Shown: positions 22,612 to 30,620, counted from the first letter of the stretch. The stretch is DNA of 32,034 nt from Thermoproteota archaeon (GCA_013154235.1 JAADCV010000016.1:1-32034), one strand, 5' to 3'. The notes: generated from the sequence alone by a model not told the origin. Numbers and translations are program-made.

Positions 22612-23818
22612 ATAGATAGCTCTTCTGAGGGTTCGTTAGGCCTAGAAGGGCTAGAGTATCGTAGTTGCTAGCGCTTGCTAGCAGCATGTCATGGAACCTC
22701 TTTATGGATGCGGACTCTATTCTAACGAGCCTATCAACTATGTCTATCGGTACGGGCACGGAGTTGTGCGAGGACTCAATCATAGCGTACCTCAGAACCT
22801 CTGCTGCGCTAGACGCTGGGTATATATCGAGCCTAGTGGCTTGAGGATGAACAGCTTCCCCACGAGCTCTATACATTACGACAGCGGTATCCCTAAGCAC
22901 CTCGCAGAGCTCCTTCCCATATACTCCCGATGAACCGCTGCACGCATCCTCGAGAGCGCGCAGCGTCTTCTCTCTACCTAGATACGATAGATAGCTACTT
23001 AGCACATCCAGCATGCTCCCTAGCTCTATGTACTCGCCAGGCTCTAGGACTAGGCTCGCAAGAGCCTTATCGTTAGAGAACTCTACAGCTCTAGCAACAT
23101 CCTCTAGACCAGCATCTCTGAGAACTGGCGCTAGAAACTTTGAGCCCACCCGCTTAACAACACCTACCATAGGAATGCCAAGAGCTCTGCAAGCCTTAGC
23201 AGCCTCGATTAGAGCTCTAGACACATACGCTGCTAAGCGAGGACCGCTAACCCTTCTAGAATCCTCAACGAACTCCCTAGTCTCCGCCGGCGTGTAAACG
23301 TAGCGTGACCTAGGTGCGATTAGTAGTGGGCCATCCACAAGAACCGCGTCGACAACACCGCTATATTTTCTAACAGTTCTAATCACTGTAGCGAACTCGA
23401 GAATCTTAGACCGAAGCTCTATAGATCTTCCGCTAGGCCCTTCCGCGAACATCGATAGCGCAGCATAGCTAATTCCATGGAACCCAGATCCAGGAGTAGC
23501 AACAACGTATCCCACAACTATGACAGAGAGAGCCCCCCACACTAGCTCTAGTGGTGGTGAGCTCCACGTGCTGTCGATAGCTAGTATGGAAGCGAATTCG
23601 TGGCCCTCAACATCTAGGCGCTTAACGCCTAGCGCTCTCCTAATCGAGTCCCTATTCGAGGATATCGGAGCAACGACGAGCTCCTCGAGCTTCTCAACCG
23701 CCTTCCTTGCTAGTTTAGATAGCACTAGCGTTAGCTCAGGGCTTGGCTGCTCCTCCAGAGTCTCAAGCTCTTCATCTACGAAAGGCTCTCTATCGATAAG
23801 CGTGCTGTCACTAGTCAA
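22568..23818 (-). CDS. nurA: NurA 5'-3' nuclease
   Basis: 416 residues of the NurA family, the nuclease that works with HerA helicase to resect DNA double-strand breaks for recombination. Family features: motif I LAIDSTWSSPPLELVWGA with the metal Asp (residues about 80-97), VDAVLVDGPLLIAPR with a second acidic pair (about 160-174), a central helical region with VGVVKRVGS, and C-terminal NSVPVPIDIVDRLVRIE, equivalent to the family's histidine/proline block. The gene overlaps the herA end by eight bases (23811-23818) on the same strand, the normal coupled arrangement. Mre11 and Rad50 are not in the window. GTG or similar start at 23818. Confidence 0.9.
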   Translation of the reverse strand: MTSDSTLIDREPFVDEELETLEEQPSPELTLVLSKLARKAVEKLEELVVAPISSNRDSIRRALGVKRLDVEGHEFASILAIDSTWSSPPLELVWGALSVIVVGYVVATPGSGFHGISYAALSMFAEGPSGRSIELRSKILEFATVIRTVRKYSGVVDAVLVDGPLLIAPRSRYVYTPAETREFVEDSRRVSGPRLAAYVSRALIEAAKACRALGIPMVGVVKRVGSKFLAPVLRDAGLEDVARAVEFSNDKALASLVLEPGEYIELGSMLDVLSSYLSYLGREKTLRALEDACSGSSGVYGKELCEVLRDTAVVMYRARGEAVHPQATRLDIYPASSAAEVLRYAMIESSHNSVPVPIDIVDRLVRIESASIKRFHDMLLASASNYDTLALLGLTNPQKSYLFKKAYRQASRFEPR

Positions 23819-25373
23819 CGCTACGCACCTTAATGAGGACAGGTCTTCGTAGTGGGTTAGCTAGCCCAGCCACGAAGAACTCTCTTGGTGCTAAGAGCGG
23901 GAGCGTGTACTCCATGTACTGAGCGCCCTCTATCCACCCTCTAAGCTCTTGGTAGTCGCTGTATGTTTGGAGCCTAGAGAAAAACACGGTATTGATGTTG
24001 CCTCTAGCGTCAGCGCTCAGATCCCTAATTCTCTGACTAGCTAGAATGAGCCCTATACCCCATTTCCTTCCCTCCCTAGCAGTCTTCTCAATCTCTTGAA
24101 CGGACGGATCGCAGCGCTGGCACGCGTAGTTATGAGCCTCGTCCACAACGACTACAACGTTTGCTCTCCTACGCTCGCTAAGCACCTTGTTCCAAAGCCA
24201 TCTAAGTGCTTGCGCCACAATGAACCTCTTTGCTACGTACTCCACTTCAGTTGACATATCTATTACTATAAGCCTACTAGCTCCGTCTAGCGCTTCAGCA
24301 ACAAGATCGCGAATATCTACATTCCTTGATCCTAGGTAGCGCTCGAAGAAGCTCCTACCTAGACCAAGGGATAGGAGCACTGCTAGCTTCGTCTTGGTTG
24401 ACTCCCTAGCGTTGAGATCGTCTAGATACCTATACATCCCGTCTAGAAAGCTAGCGAAGTCCCACAGGGTCTCGCCTGTCTTCGATATCTCGAAGTACTT
24501 CTCTATGCATCTCTCTATTTCTTGAGCAAGGCTGGAGGCCGTGCTTCCATCTATCTTAGCTCTAGTGCCCTCGCTCTGAGCAACTCTATCCTGTATATAC
24601 CTAACGATAGAGAAGAACACATGATCCTCTAAAGTTCGTGGTACCCTAGCTTTCTCAACCATTAGCTCGTGAACCGTTACCGGATCGAGTATGATTCTAG
24701 ATGCATCAACTATCTTAGGCTCTATCCCAGCAGCCCTAACTCTACCCCATCGGCTAGGATCAGAATAGTCCACCCCAGTATGGTCGAAGACTATGACGCT
24801 GTAGCCTGTTTTAAGCAGAACCTCCTCTACAATCGCCTTGACGAGCCTAGACTTCCCCGTTCCAGTCGCTCCAACAACAGCTATGTGATAATCCAGCGCT
24901 CTAGGATCGAGGTGGAGCACTAGCCTAGAGAACTTGTGTTCACCAACCGTAAGGCCCTGAGGCAGCCGAAGCACCTTGGCTAGGGCGGGCCCGTTCTCCA
25001 CTAGATATACATGGCTTCCAGGTCTAGGTATCGCGAAGCTCAGCTCCAGCGATCCGCTTTTGGTAACTTCGCCAAAGATCTCAACATACGTTTTCATAAG
25101 CGGCGTAGAGCACCGAAGCGTTGTTTCAGGGCTGAAGCTCGTGGGCAGATGGTCGGCATCAATCGCTATATCGAGCTTCACCGAGCTCTTGACCGCGCCG
25201 AGGAAACGCCTATCCTCATGCATATCGTCTACTAGTACGAGCATCTCGTCCTTCACAAAGGGTATAGCCTCCTTAACGACCCTTATGGGAACCACGCTAG
25301 ACCTAGCACCCGATGTAACAACCCCCACGAGCTTGCCAAGATCCTCGCATCTCCAGCGCCATCCACTACTCAA
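23811..25373 (-). CDS. herA: HerA hexameric DNA helicase/translocase
   Basis: 520 residues, bipolar DNA translocase that pairs with NurA in DNA end resection. An N-terminal HAS-barrel domain (LGKLVGVVTSGA, VPIRVVKEA) is followed by a RecA-like motor: Walker A GATGTGKS at 168-175, LIVIDMSTEVEY with the strand-3 acidic residue, Walker B VVVVDEAHNYACQ near 405 and LILASQRIRDLS sensor. The C-terminus has RLQTYSDYQELRGW and PRRPVLIKVR. The start used is TTG 25373; TATA-like catatg at about 25391-25396 lies 20 bases upstream, so it may be leaderless. The gene leads the herA-nurA operon. Confidence 0.92.
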   Translation of the reverse strand: MSSGWRWRCEDLGKLVGVVTSGARSSVVPIRVVKEAIPFVKDEMLVLVDDMHEDRRFLGAVKSSVKLDIAIDADHLPTSFSPETTLRCSTPLMKTYVEIFGEVTKSGSLELSFAIPRPGSHVYLVENGPALAKVLRLPQGLTVGEHKFSRLVLHLDPRALDYHIAVVGATGTGKSRLVKAIVEEVLLKTGYSVIVFDHTGVDYSDPSRWGRVRAAGIEPKIVDASRIILDPVTVHELMVEKARVPRTLEDHVFFSIVRYIQDRVAQSEGTRAKIDGSTASSLAQEIERCIEKYFEISKTGETLWDFASFLDGMYRYLDDLNARESTKTKLAVLLSLGLGRSFFERYLGSRNVDIRDLVAEALDGASRLIVIDMSTEVEYVAKRFIVAQALRWLWNKVLSERRRANVVVVVDEAHNYACQRCDPSVQEIEKTAREGRKWGIGLILASQRIRDLSADARGNINTVFFSRLQTYSDYQELRGWIEGAQYMEYTLPLLAPREFFVAGLANPLRRPVLIKVRSVD

Positions 25374-25444
25374 AGCTAGTGCCCCTAGAACATATGGGGA
25401 GTAGGTTCAAAGAGATTACTAGGGAGGTAAACGAAACTTCGGGG

Positions 25445-25496
25445 ATGATGACGACTACGCCAAGATGATCAGGTGATTACAGCCCGTCCCCACTGA
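25445..25496 (+). ncRNA. Box C/D methylation-guide sRNA candidate
   Basis: C ATGATGA (25445-25451, perfect), 13-nt guide cgactacgccaag (25452-25464), D' ATGA with one mismatch (25465-25468), 4-nt spacer tcag, C' GTGATTA with one mismatch (25473-25479), 13-nt guide cagcccgtcccca (25480-25492), D CTGA (25493-25496, perfect). The symmetric 13/13 guides and 4-nt spacer are typical. It occupies the otherwise empty gap between herA and the coiled-coil gene, convergent with the latter. Predicted targets: cttggcgtagtcg and tggggacgggctg. Targets in rRNA or tRNA were not identified by eye. Confidence 0.65.
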
Positions 25497-25497
25497 C

Positions 25498-25701
25498 CTA
25501 CCTATCCTCGGGAACCCTATCGAGCATCTCCTCAAGCTCGCGAACCCTACGCAGAACTCTATTCAGCTCCGCCTTCAGTAGCGATCTCTCCATTTTTAGC
25601 CTAGTTATTTCGCGATCAAGCCTAGCAATCTCCTCCTCAAGCTCTCTAGCTCTAGCCCTGAGCTCCTCAAGCTCTTGCCTCACAGCTCCAAGATCTATCA
25701 A
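25498..25701 (-). CDS. Small coiled-coil protein
   Basis: 67 residues, almost entirely one predicted coiled coil with heptads of leucine, arginine and glutamate (ELEELRARARELEEEIARL, ELNRVLRRVRELEEML). There is no other domain and no membrane helix. I do not know its role; it may be an oligomerisation partner or a short relative of prefoldin or PAN coiled-coil regions. The start is TTG at 25701, preceded by ggggatga, a fair Shine-Dalgarno. It lies between tRNA-Tyr and an sRNA candidate and points the same way as herA. Confidence 0.6.
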   Translation of the reverse strand: MIDLGAVRQELEELRARARELEEEIARLDREITRLKMERSLLKAELNRVLRRVRELEEMLDRVPEDR

Positions 25702-25745
25702 TGGTCATCCCCGAAGTTAGCTAGAGCTAGAGTTGGTTAGAAAGT

Positions 25746-25839
25746 TGGTCCCGCCGGGGGGATTCGAACCCCCGACCACCCGGTGACTGAACGGCCCGCC
25801 CCACTACAGCCGGGCGCTCTGCCGCTGAGCTACGGCGGG
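25746..25839 (-). tRNA. tRNA-Tyr (anticodon GUA) with a 19-nt intron and encoded CCA
   Basis: The acceptor stem CCCGCCG/CGGCGGG has C1-G72, the archaeal tyrosine identity pair, with discriminator A at 25749 and CCA encoded (25748-25746). D arm GCTC/GAGC, anticodon stem CCCGG (25814-25810)/CCGGG (25783-25779), and T arm GGGGG-TTCGAAT-CCCCC are all complete. The anticodon GTA is at 25807-25805. A 19-base intron (25803-25785) sits after base 37, the canonical archaeal position. It would be removed by the splicing endonuclease. Mature length with CCA is 75 nt. Confidence 0.95.
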
Positions 25840-25856
25840 TTTCCATCTACCTTCTC

Positions 25857-26117
25857 CTACTGGCTAGGGTTATCAACTTTCTTGCACCGCAGAGCTACGG
25901 TACTCTCATCCGCTTCCTCGAGCACGCACGAAAAGCCTCTCCTGGACATGATGGCTGCGGCTATCTCTGGGTTCAGCAAGTCGCTTCGTATTTTAACCAC
26001 TATCTCGCTGTAGCGATCCAGTTCACTGCCCGTTACAACGATAGCGAACTTTACCAGTGGTTCATCTACGCAGCTCTCACCTCGTTTAGTGAGGTCGATC
26101 TCTAGAAAGCTACCCAT
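25857..26117 (-). CDS. Hypothetical small acidic protein
   Basis: 86 residues, unrecognised. One small alpha/beta domain: FLEIDLTKRG strand, VKFAIVVTGSELDRYSEIVVKI, then a helix LLNPEIAAAIMSRRG and two final strands FSCVLEE and STVALRCKK. No membrane segment. The size and strand-helix pattern recall small dimeric alpha+beta barrels, but I cannot name a family. It begins four bases after the macro-domain gene ends on the same strand and may be co-transcribed with it. Confidence 0.6.
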   Translation of the reverse strand: MGSFLEIDLTKRGESCVDEPLVKFAIVVTGSELDRYSEIVVKIRSDLLNPEIAAAIMSRRGFSCVLEEADESTVALRCKKVDNPSQ

Positions 26118-26121
26118 CTCT

Positions 26122-26688
26122 CTACTCCTTTGTCTCGCTCTCGAGTGCTTGGCAGAACGCGCGAGCTAGGCCTTCGTGTATAGCAACTAACAGAATCTCT
26201 CTGAGCTTACCGCCTCCCCTAGCTAGCCTGTCGAGGATCGCTCGAACCATTGCTTTAGCAGCATCGTTGAATGGCACGCCACCAACGCCGGTTCCCATTC
26301 CGGGAAGCGCTACGCTCTCAACACCTAGCTCCACAGCTTTGTCTATAGCTGCGTAGGTAGCGGCATACACATTGTTCACACCAATCCTCTGGGCCGGGCG
26401 CTCCATTGTTGGCGCGTGTATAACGTACTTAGCCTTGAGCTTGCCCGCTCCCGTAGCTATAGCTTTGCCTACTGGTACTGGAGCGTACTTACGCGCCTCC
26501 TCCTCGATCTCTGCACCACCAGCTCTCTTAATGGCTCCAGCTACGCCGCCGCCCATAATCATGAGGCTGTTAGCTGGATTAACTATAGCATCGACGCTCA
26601 GCCTAGTTATGTCGCTGATCACAACATCTATAGCTACCCCCCGAACCTCCTTCCTGCACAGGATTCTTGCGTCAGTGGGTAGGGGCAT
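26122..26688 (-). CDS. Macro-domain protein, ADP-ribose-binding
   Basis: Macro domain of the archaeal Af1521-like type, which binds ADP-ribose or hydrolyses ADP-ribose derivatives. Motifs: VDAIVNPANSLMIMGGGVAGAI, the ligand loop with the catalytic-site Asn and Gly run; GKAIATGAGKLKAKYVIH; and VALPGMGTGVGGVPF, the second phosphate loop. The longest frame starts at 26742, but ATG 26688 gives 189 residues, closer to the family. With the longer start, the ATG would overlap a ferredoxin-side ATG within CATG. A C/D sRNA candidate on the same strand spans 26723-26672 and would overlap this start region. Confidence 0.88.
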   Translation of the reverse strand: MPLPTDARILCRKEVRGVAIDVVISDITRLSVDAIVNPANSLMIMGGGVAGAIKRAGGAEIEEEARKYAPVPVGKAIATGAGKLKAKYVIHAPTMERPAQRIGVNNVYAATYAAIDKAVELGVESVALPGMGTGVGGVPFNDAAKAMVRAILDRLARGGGKLREILLVAIHEGLARAFCQALESETKE

Positions 26689-26723
26689 CCTCACCACCCA
26701 TCGGTGTCCTAAAGCCTCATCAC
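26672..26723 (-). ncRNA. Box C/D sRNA candidate overlapping the macro-domain gene start
   Basis: Minus strand: C GTGATGA (26723-26717, perfect), 12-nt guide ggctttaggaca (26716-26705), D' CCGA with one mismatch (26704-26701), 6-nt spacer, C' GTGAGGA with one mismatch (26694-26688), 12-nt guide tgcccctaccca (26687-26676), D CTGA (26675-26672, perfect). Exact 12/12 guides argue against chance. The D-guide target tgggtaggggca contains GGGUAGGGG, which I recall as conserved in 23S rRNA (before AGCG). Overlap with coding sequence lowers confidence. Confidence 0.42.
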
Positions 26724-26773
26724 CCGACTCTTCTAACAGCATGGTCAGCTATATACCTATACCAGGCGTAGAT

Positions 26774-27022
26774 ATGTGTCGAGGCGAGAGCTTGCCGCGT
26801 GTCGTAGTGAATAAGGAGACTTGCATTTCGTGCGGCGTTTGCTGGTCGATAGCCCCTAAGGTCTTCGAGCTCGATCCCACGACGGGGAAGACCAAGATAA
26901 AGGAGCCTTACCTCAAGAACGATTCCGATAAGGAGAGCGTTGGAGAGATACCTGAGGAGCTCAGACCCGATGTTGAGAAGGCTGCTAGCAACTGTCCCGT
27001 AGGAGCAATACGCGTCGAGTAA
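26774..27022 (+). CDS. Mono-cluster 4Fe-4S ferredoxin
   Basis: About 82 residues. The cysteine motif is CISCGVC (CxxCxxC) followed later by SNCPVGAIRVE, giving four ligands for one 4Fe-4S cluster, as in archaeal small ferredoxins. The middle is acidic (KNDSDKESVGEIPEELRPD), typical of electron-carrier proteins. It probably carries electrons for oxidoreductases such as 2-oxoacid:ferredoxin enzymes. I choose ATG 26774 because tatatacc at 26749-26756 is a TATA box about 22 bases ahead; ATG 26741, with 11 more residues, would place the TATA box inside the gene. It is divergent from the macro-domain gene. Confidence 0.88.
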   Translation: MCRGESLPRVVVNKETCISCGVCWSIAPKVFELDPTTGKTKIKEPYLKNDSDKESVGEIPEELRPDVEKAASNCPVGAIRVE

Positions 27023-27073
27023 CCCGCAACTTTTTCGCTTAGAGACCCTCTAGTTCTGCTTCGGAAGCGAACT

Positions 27074-28294
27074 ATGAGATCCAGCGATATTGGTGTTGCG
27101 GATCTACCGCTTCATGATGGGAGAGTTCCACCGTATCTAATGGCACGCATGCGCAGGCTGGGCATAGCCATAGCTAGAGTCATAGTTGAGGAGTTCGGCC
27201 CTAGAGAACTTGTTTACCGCGTTGCAGACCCGCTGTGGCTACAGGCCTACAGCAATGTTATCGGCATGGACTGGGACAGCAGTGGAGCTACAACCGTAGC
27301 TATATATGTGCTGAAGTCGTTTGCTCCCCCTAGAGCACTTGGAGAGCTAGGAATAGCTTTCCTGGGAGGAAAAGGCTCGGACTCGCTGAAGGTTCCTATA
27401 GAAGCTAGAGAAGCTAGCGAGTCCTGCAGAGGCTGCATCGATGCACCGTCTCTATCAACGATTAGTAGGCTCAGTGCGAAGATCGATAGCGCGTTGCTTC
27501 AGGACGGCTACGAGCTATACATACACGCGCTAGCTGTAGCCGAGGATGGTTCCTGGACCATTATCCAGCAAGGAATGAATACGGACACGCGCATGGCTAG
27601 GAGATACCATATCGCTGGCCGTAAGAGCGAGCCCAGCGTGGAGAGGGATCCACATGCGGCGATCGCCTGCAACCGCTCCTGGATCGCGCTGAATCTAGTT
27701 GATGAGGAGTCCTACGCTATCAGAAGATCGATTCTAGACCTAGTAAAGGACTCCGCAGCCGAGAGGATCGTTAGGTACGTAGCTGAGCTGAATAGAGCTA
27801 AGAGCAGAGCTAGAAGCCTTGAGAGCTGGATTCGCGGCTCTAGAGAGATGCACATAGATAAGAACCTGCTTAGATTCTACCGCCCAATACGTGACTACGG
27901 GAGGCTCCGCAGAATATTTAATCAGATTCGCGAGCTAGCACCATCGTCTTTCAGAGACCTTGTTCTAGTACGCGGCTTGGGAAAAGACACTATAGCAGCT
28001 CTTGCACTAGTAGCGCACCTCATATACGGCTTCCGACCATCGCTAAGGGACCCCGTTACACATGCGCTTGACCCTCTGCTCTACGCCTACGCTCATGGAG
28101 GTAAGGATGGGTACCCCTATCCAGTGAACATCAAGAGACTTGAGGAAACTGCGTCGATTATAGAGCAAGCTATCGATTCCTCTAGACTGGACTCCATGGA
28201 GAAAAAGAGAGCTTTGAGAAGGCTTTCAGCTTTCGTTGATAGAGTTGCTAGGAGAGCTCTACAGAGCTCGAAGTCGATGAGGCAACCCTTCTAA
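27074..28294 (+). CDS. DUF763 family protein
   Basis: 406 residues. DUF763 occurs in archaea and some thermophilic bacteria; its function is unknown, but its C-terminal part looks like a helix-hairpin-helix DNA-binding module. Recognisable blocks: DLPLHDGRVPPYLMARM at 10-26, ADPLWLQAYSNVIGMDWDSSGATTV at about 51-75, and YIHALAVAEDGSWTIIQQGMN at 148-168. DLVLVRGLGKDTIAALALVAHLIYG at about 296-320 is the HhH-like region. Start ATG 27074. Its last 47 bases overlap the tail of a small unknown gene on the opposite strand. Confidence 0.85.
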   Translation: MRSSDIGVADLPLHDGRVPPYLMARMRRLGIAIARVIVEEFGPRELVYRVADPLWLQAYSNVIGMDWDSSGATTVAIYVLKSFAPPRALGELGIAFLGGKGSDSLKVPIEAREASESCRGCIDAPSLSTISRLSAKIDSALLQDGYELYIHALAVAEDGSWTIIQQGMNTDTRMARRYHIAGRKSEPSVERDPHAAIACNRSWIALNLVDEESYAIRRSILDLVKDSAAERIVRYVAELNRAKSRARSLESWIRGSREMHIDKNLLRFYRPIRDYGRLRRIFNQIRELAPSSFRDLVLVRGLGKDTIAALALVAHLIYGFRPSLRDPVTHALDPLLYAYAHGGKDGYPYPVNIKRLEETASIIEQAIDSSRLDSMEKKRALRRLSAFVDRVARRALQSSKSMRQPF

Positions 28295-28619
28295 GAACCT
28301 CAATCAAGTTTCCGAATTTCAGATCCCCGCTCTTTTCCCGTACGAACTCCTTGATAGCCTCCCAGTCCTCGCAACCCTGAAGCAGGACCATGAAGGACTC
28401 GTTCTTGAGAACTGCTAGCACAGCTCTACCGTAGCTAATCTCGTCCTCGTAGAGGGATACGGAAACCACATACTCATCACCCTCATGAATGACCTCAGCA
28501 TCACGTAGCTCGCGAAGCCTAGCAGCTATCGCGCGCACTGGAAAGTCTCCGCGGGGTGAGTCCCACCACGAACCCAGAAGGCGTATCCTTAGACCCATGA
28601 GGGTGCGCACCCCAATCAT
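28248..28619 (-). CDS. Hypothetical protein, about 120 residues
   Basis: Unrecognised soluble protein. It has a start region LRIRLLGSWWDSPRGDFPV, a strand-rich middle (EYVVSVSLYEDE, ESFMVLLQGCEDW) and a helical end (AIKEFVREKSGDLKFG). No membrane, metal or nucleotide motif. Two starts are possible: ATG 28619 and ATG 28598. The second gives a 116-residue protein and leaves the perfect palindrome GGGTGCGCACCC (28601-28612) just upstream of the start, where it could act as an operator. It overlaps the DUF763 gene by 47 bases, tail to tail. Confidence 0.55.
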   Translation of the reverse strand: MIGVRTLMGLRIRLLGSWWDSPRGDFPVRAIAARLRELRDAEVIHEGDEYVVSVSLYEDEISYGRAVLAVLKNESFMVLLQGCEDWEAIKEFVREKSGDLKFGNLIEVLRRVASSTSSSVELS

Positions 28620-28648
28620 AGACGAGGGTATGGAGGTAAAGGGTTTTT

Positions 28649-29554
28649 GTGGTGAGGCGAGTGGGCATAGGTGGTATGCCTAGGACTTGGTGTGTCTGCG
28701 GGCTAGTACCTCATGACTCTGGGAAGACTTGGCTATCAATCGCTATGGCGAAAGCTCTTGAAAGGCAAGGGCTTGCTGTAGCCGTAGCTAAGCCCGTAGC
28801 AGGGCACTCAGCATGGTTTCAGCGAGCTACACTAAGGTACAGCGAGGAGACGGGGATACTGCTTGGCGAGGATCTCCGCGCATACATGACGGAGCTAGGC
28901 ATCGATAGGGATCGCGCACACCTAGTCAATCCCGTAGACCTCCTACTAGCGCCTCCCAGCGCTGTACCCGCTATCCAGCAAGGATCCCTGAGCTCCTACG
29001 TCGCCATGCTAGAGGATAGCGCGAGCCAGATCGTCATGGCTCGCGTACCTGGGGATAGCCTCGAACCTAGGCACTACCTAGTAAGGAACACGGTCTCTAA
29101 GCTGCCATCAGCGATGCGAGAGAGAATTCTGCGCCTCGCGCGCAAGCTTCAAGCTGAGGAGATCGATCTTAGCGAGTTCCTATCTCTCTTAAGATCTCGG
29201 GGCATAGAGGCCAAAATCCTAAAATGCGTTGAGTCTATATCTCTCGAAAGCGAGACCCTTGTAGTCGAGTCATTTAACGACGCGCTGGTTCCCATACCCA
29301 GCATGCTTAACATAGTCGATGCCTTCGTTATGTGCGCTGTGGGCTCCGTAGCGATTTACAGGAATTCTGAAGCCCTTAGGCGCGCGATCAAGCTAGAGAT
29401 GACAGTGCGGGGGGATGAGGCTCTGCGAGCCCAGTTCGCGCTTAGCAGAGTTAAGCCGGTGCTGGTTACCGAAATCGACTTCGCTAACACTATAGATGAG
29501 CTCGCCTCTGCCCGCTCTATTGCTCATCTTCTTGAGTCTCTCCTATCTCTTTGA
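28649..29554 (+). CDS. Archaeal P-loop NTPase of unknown role
   Basis: 301 residues. The Walker A motif GLVPHDSGKT lies in a first strand WCVCGLVPHDSGKTW, as in the dethiobiotin-synthetase/CobQ-type or ATPase/GTPase archaeal family. KPVAGHSAW follows, with KP as in these enzymes (a lysine-proline that meets the substrate), then VMARVPGDS and, at the end, PVLVTEID as a possible nucleotide-base strand. There is no membrane segment. It is likely a transferase or amidotransferase-like ATPase; the substrate is unknown. The longest start is GTG 28649, but ATG 28676 lies just before the conserved strand and is the likelier one. The 3' end overlaps the THUMP-SPOUT gene by 38 bases. Confidence 0.65.
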   Translation: MVRRVGIGGMPRTWCVCGLVPHDSGKTWLSIAMAKALERQGLAVAVAKPVAGHSAWFQRATLRYSEETGILLGEDLRAYMTELGIDRDRAHLVNPVDLLLAPPSAVPAIQQGSLSSYVAMLEDSASQIVMARVPGDSLEPRHYLVRNTVSKLPSAMRERILRLARKLQAEEIDLSEFLSLLRSRGIEAKILKCVESISLESETLVVESFNDALVPIPSMLNIVDAFVMCAVGSVAIYRNSEALRRAIKLEMTVRGDEALRAQFALSRVKPVLVTEIDFANTIDELASARSIAHLLESLLSL

Positions 29555-30620
29555 GCAAAGCATCGTGAACAGCTGTTGCCATAGCTATAAGCGCCGATGC
29601 AAGCGCGTAGTCCGTAGAAATCACTATTCCTGGAGCAACATCGAGGACTAGCGAAGCGAACCTGAAGATTCCCGTGGGAACACCTTCTCTAGCACCAACA
29701 AGCACGTTTATCCTCCTACGCCTCTTAACGCAGTCCACGAGAAGCTTCGCCAGCTCGCTAGACACCTTAGATATGGGCTCGCCCTCAGGCTCAAACACTA
29801 TTAGCGGCTCCCCCATTCTGCTCCGCACAAACTGGTACATGTCTTGCAGGCTCACCTTGACTCTATGAGCCTTTCTACCGTAGCTACGCTTCTGAATCTC
29901 GTACCTAGACTCGATGCCTTCGAAGAGTCCTCTTAGGAAGTGATATAGGGGCTCTGCATCCACCTTACCTATAGGTGCAACAATCAGCTCGCCGATCTCG
30001 TAGGTCTGCACCTCCCTACCAACTCTTCTACCCATAGTGTAGGAAGCATCGAAAGGGCCTAGGTATGGTTCGTGAGCGACATTCATGAGCCTGAACATTC
30101 TGTACATAGGGAACTTGCCTGGCCTCATCTTCTTCCAGAACTCGCTTCCAGGAACTATCGATATGTACGCGTAGTCGTGGAGTATCTGCACCACAACAAC
30201 CTTGTCAGGGTTCTCGAGATCGACCCGAGCTCCCGTAGCATCCTTTACGGCTGCTCCAACCGCTACGTTAACATCTATAGATGTGAAGGAGTGCCTACCC
30301 CTCCTAACGGTCCTAACAGCGAAACTCTCATCCTCTCTAATCTTAGCCCGTGCTACAGGCACGGTCTTGCTCACAATATCGCTTATCTCAGCGCGCGCAA
30401 CCGCATCAACAACAAAAACCTTCTCCACCTCTGGAACTCTTTTCTTGACTTCTAGAGCTAGCCTCTGAGGGTCGCGCGCAACTACTAGAACCATCCCCAT
30501 TAAGCCGAATGGGCACGGAACGACCTCTGCCTCCGGATCCAGCTCCTTGACGTAGCTAGCCACAACCCTCTCCATACCTAGCCTGCAGGTCATAACCACG
30601 TTAACCCTTTCGAGGGTCAT
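29517..30620 (-). CDS. THUMP-SPOUT domain RNA methyltransferase-like protein
   Basis: 367 residues in two parts. The N-terminal THUMP region (about 1-160) has VNVVMTCRLGMERVVASYV, PEVEKVFVVDAV and ESFAVRTVRRGRHSFTSIDVNVAVG, followed by VDLENPDKVVVVQILHDYAYIS, all typical of THUMP RNA-binding domains. The C-terminal part (about 190-360) matches the SPOUT-like half of archaeal COG1818-type proteins, with NVLVGAREGVPTGIF and PGIVISTDYALASALI near the knot. It is expected to bind structured RNA such as tRNA; a methyltransferase role is inferred. Start ATG 30620. It is divergent from the valyl-tRNA synthetase, which fits an RNA-modification role. Confidence 0.82.
   Translation of the reverse strand: MTLERVNVVMTCRLGMERVVASYVKELDPEAEVVPCPFGLMGMVLVVARDPQRLALEVKKRVPEVEKVFVVDAVARAEISDIVSKTVPVARAKIREDESFAVRTVRRGRHSFTSIDVNVAVGAAVKDATGARVDLENPDKVVVVQILHDYAYISIVPGSEFWKKMRPGKFPMYRMFRLMNVAHEPYLGPFDASYTMGRRVGREVQTYEIGELIVAPIGKVDAEPLYHFLRGLFEGIESRYEIQKRSYGRKAHRVKVSLQDMYQFVRSRMGEPLIVFEPEGEPISKVSSELAKLLVDCVKRRRRINVLVGAREGVPTGIFRFASLVLDVAPGIVISTDYALASALIAMATAVHDALLKEIGETQEDEQ

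Noticed and set aside
25381-25398. CCCC/GGGG arms before herA as a terminator hairpin
   Set aside because: Only four pairs, no T-run, and the core is a TATA-like element at the right distance for the herA start.
26372-26740. Long upstream extension of the ferredoxin frame
   Set aside because: It lies over the macro-domain gene on the opposite strand and has shadow-like composition; the ferredoxin motifs start only after 26774.
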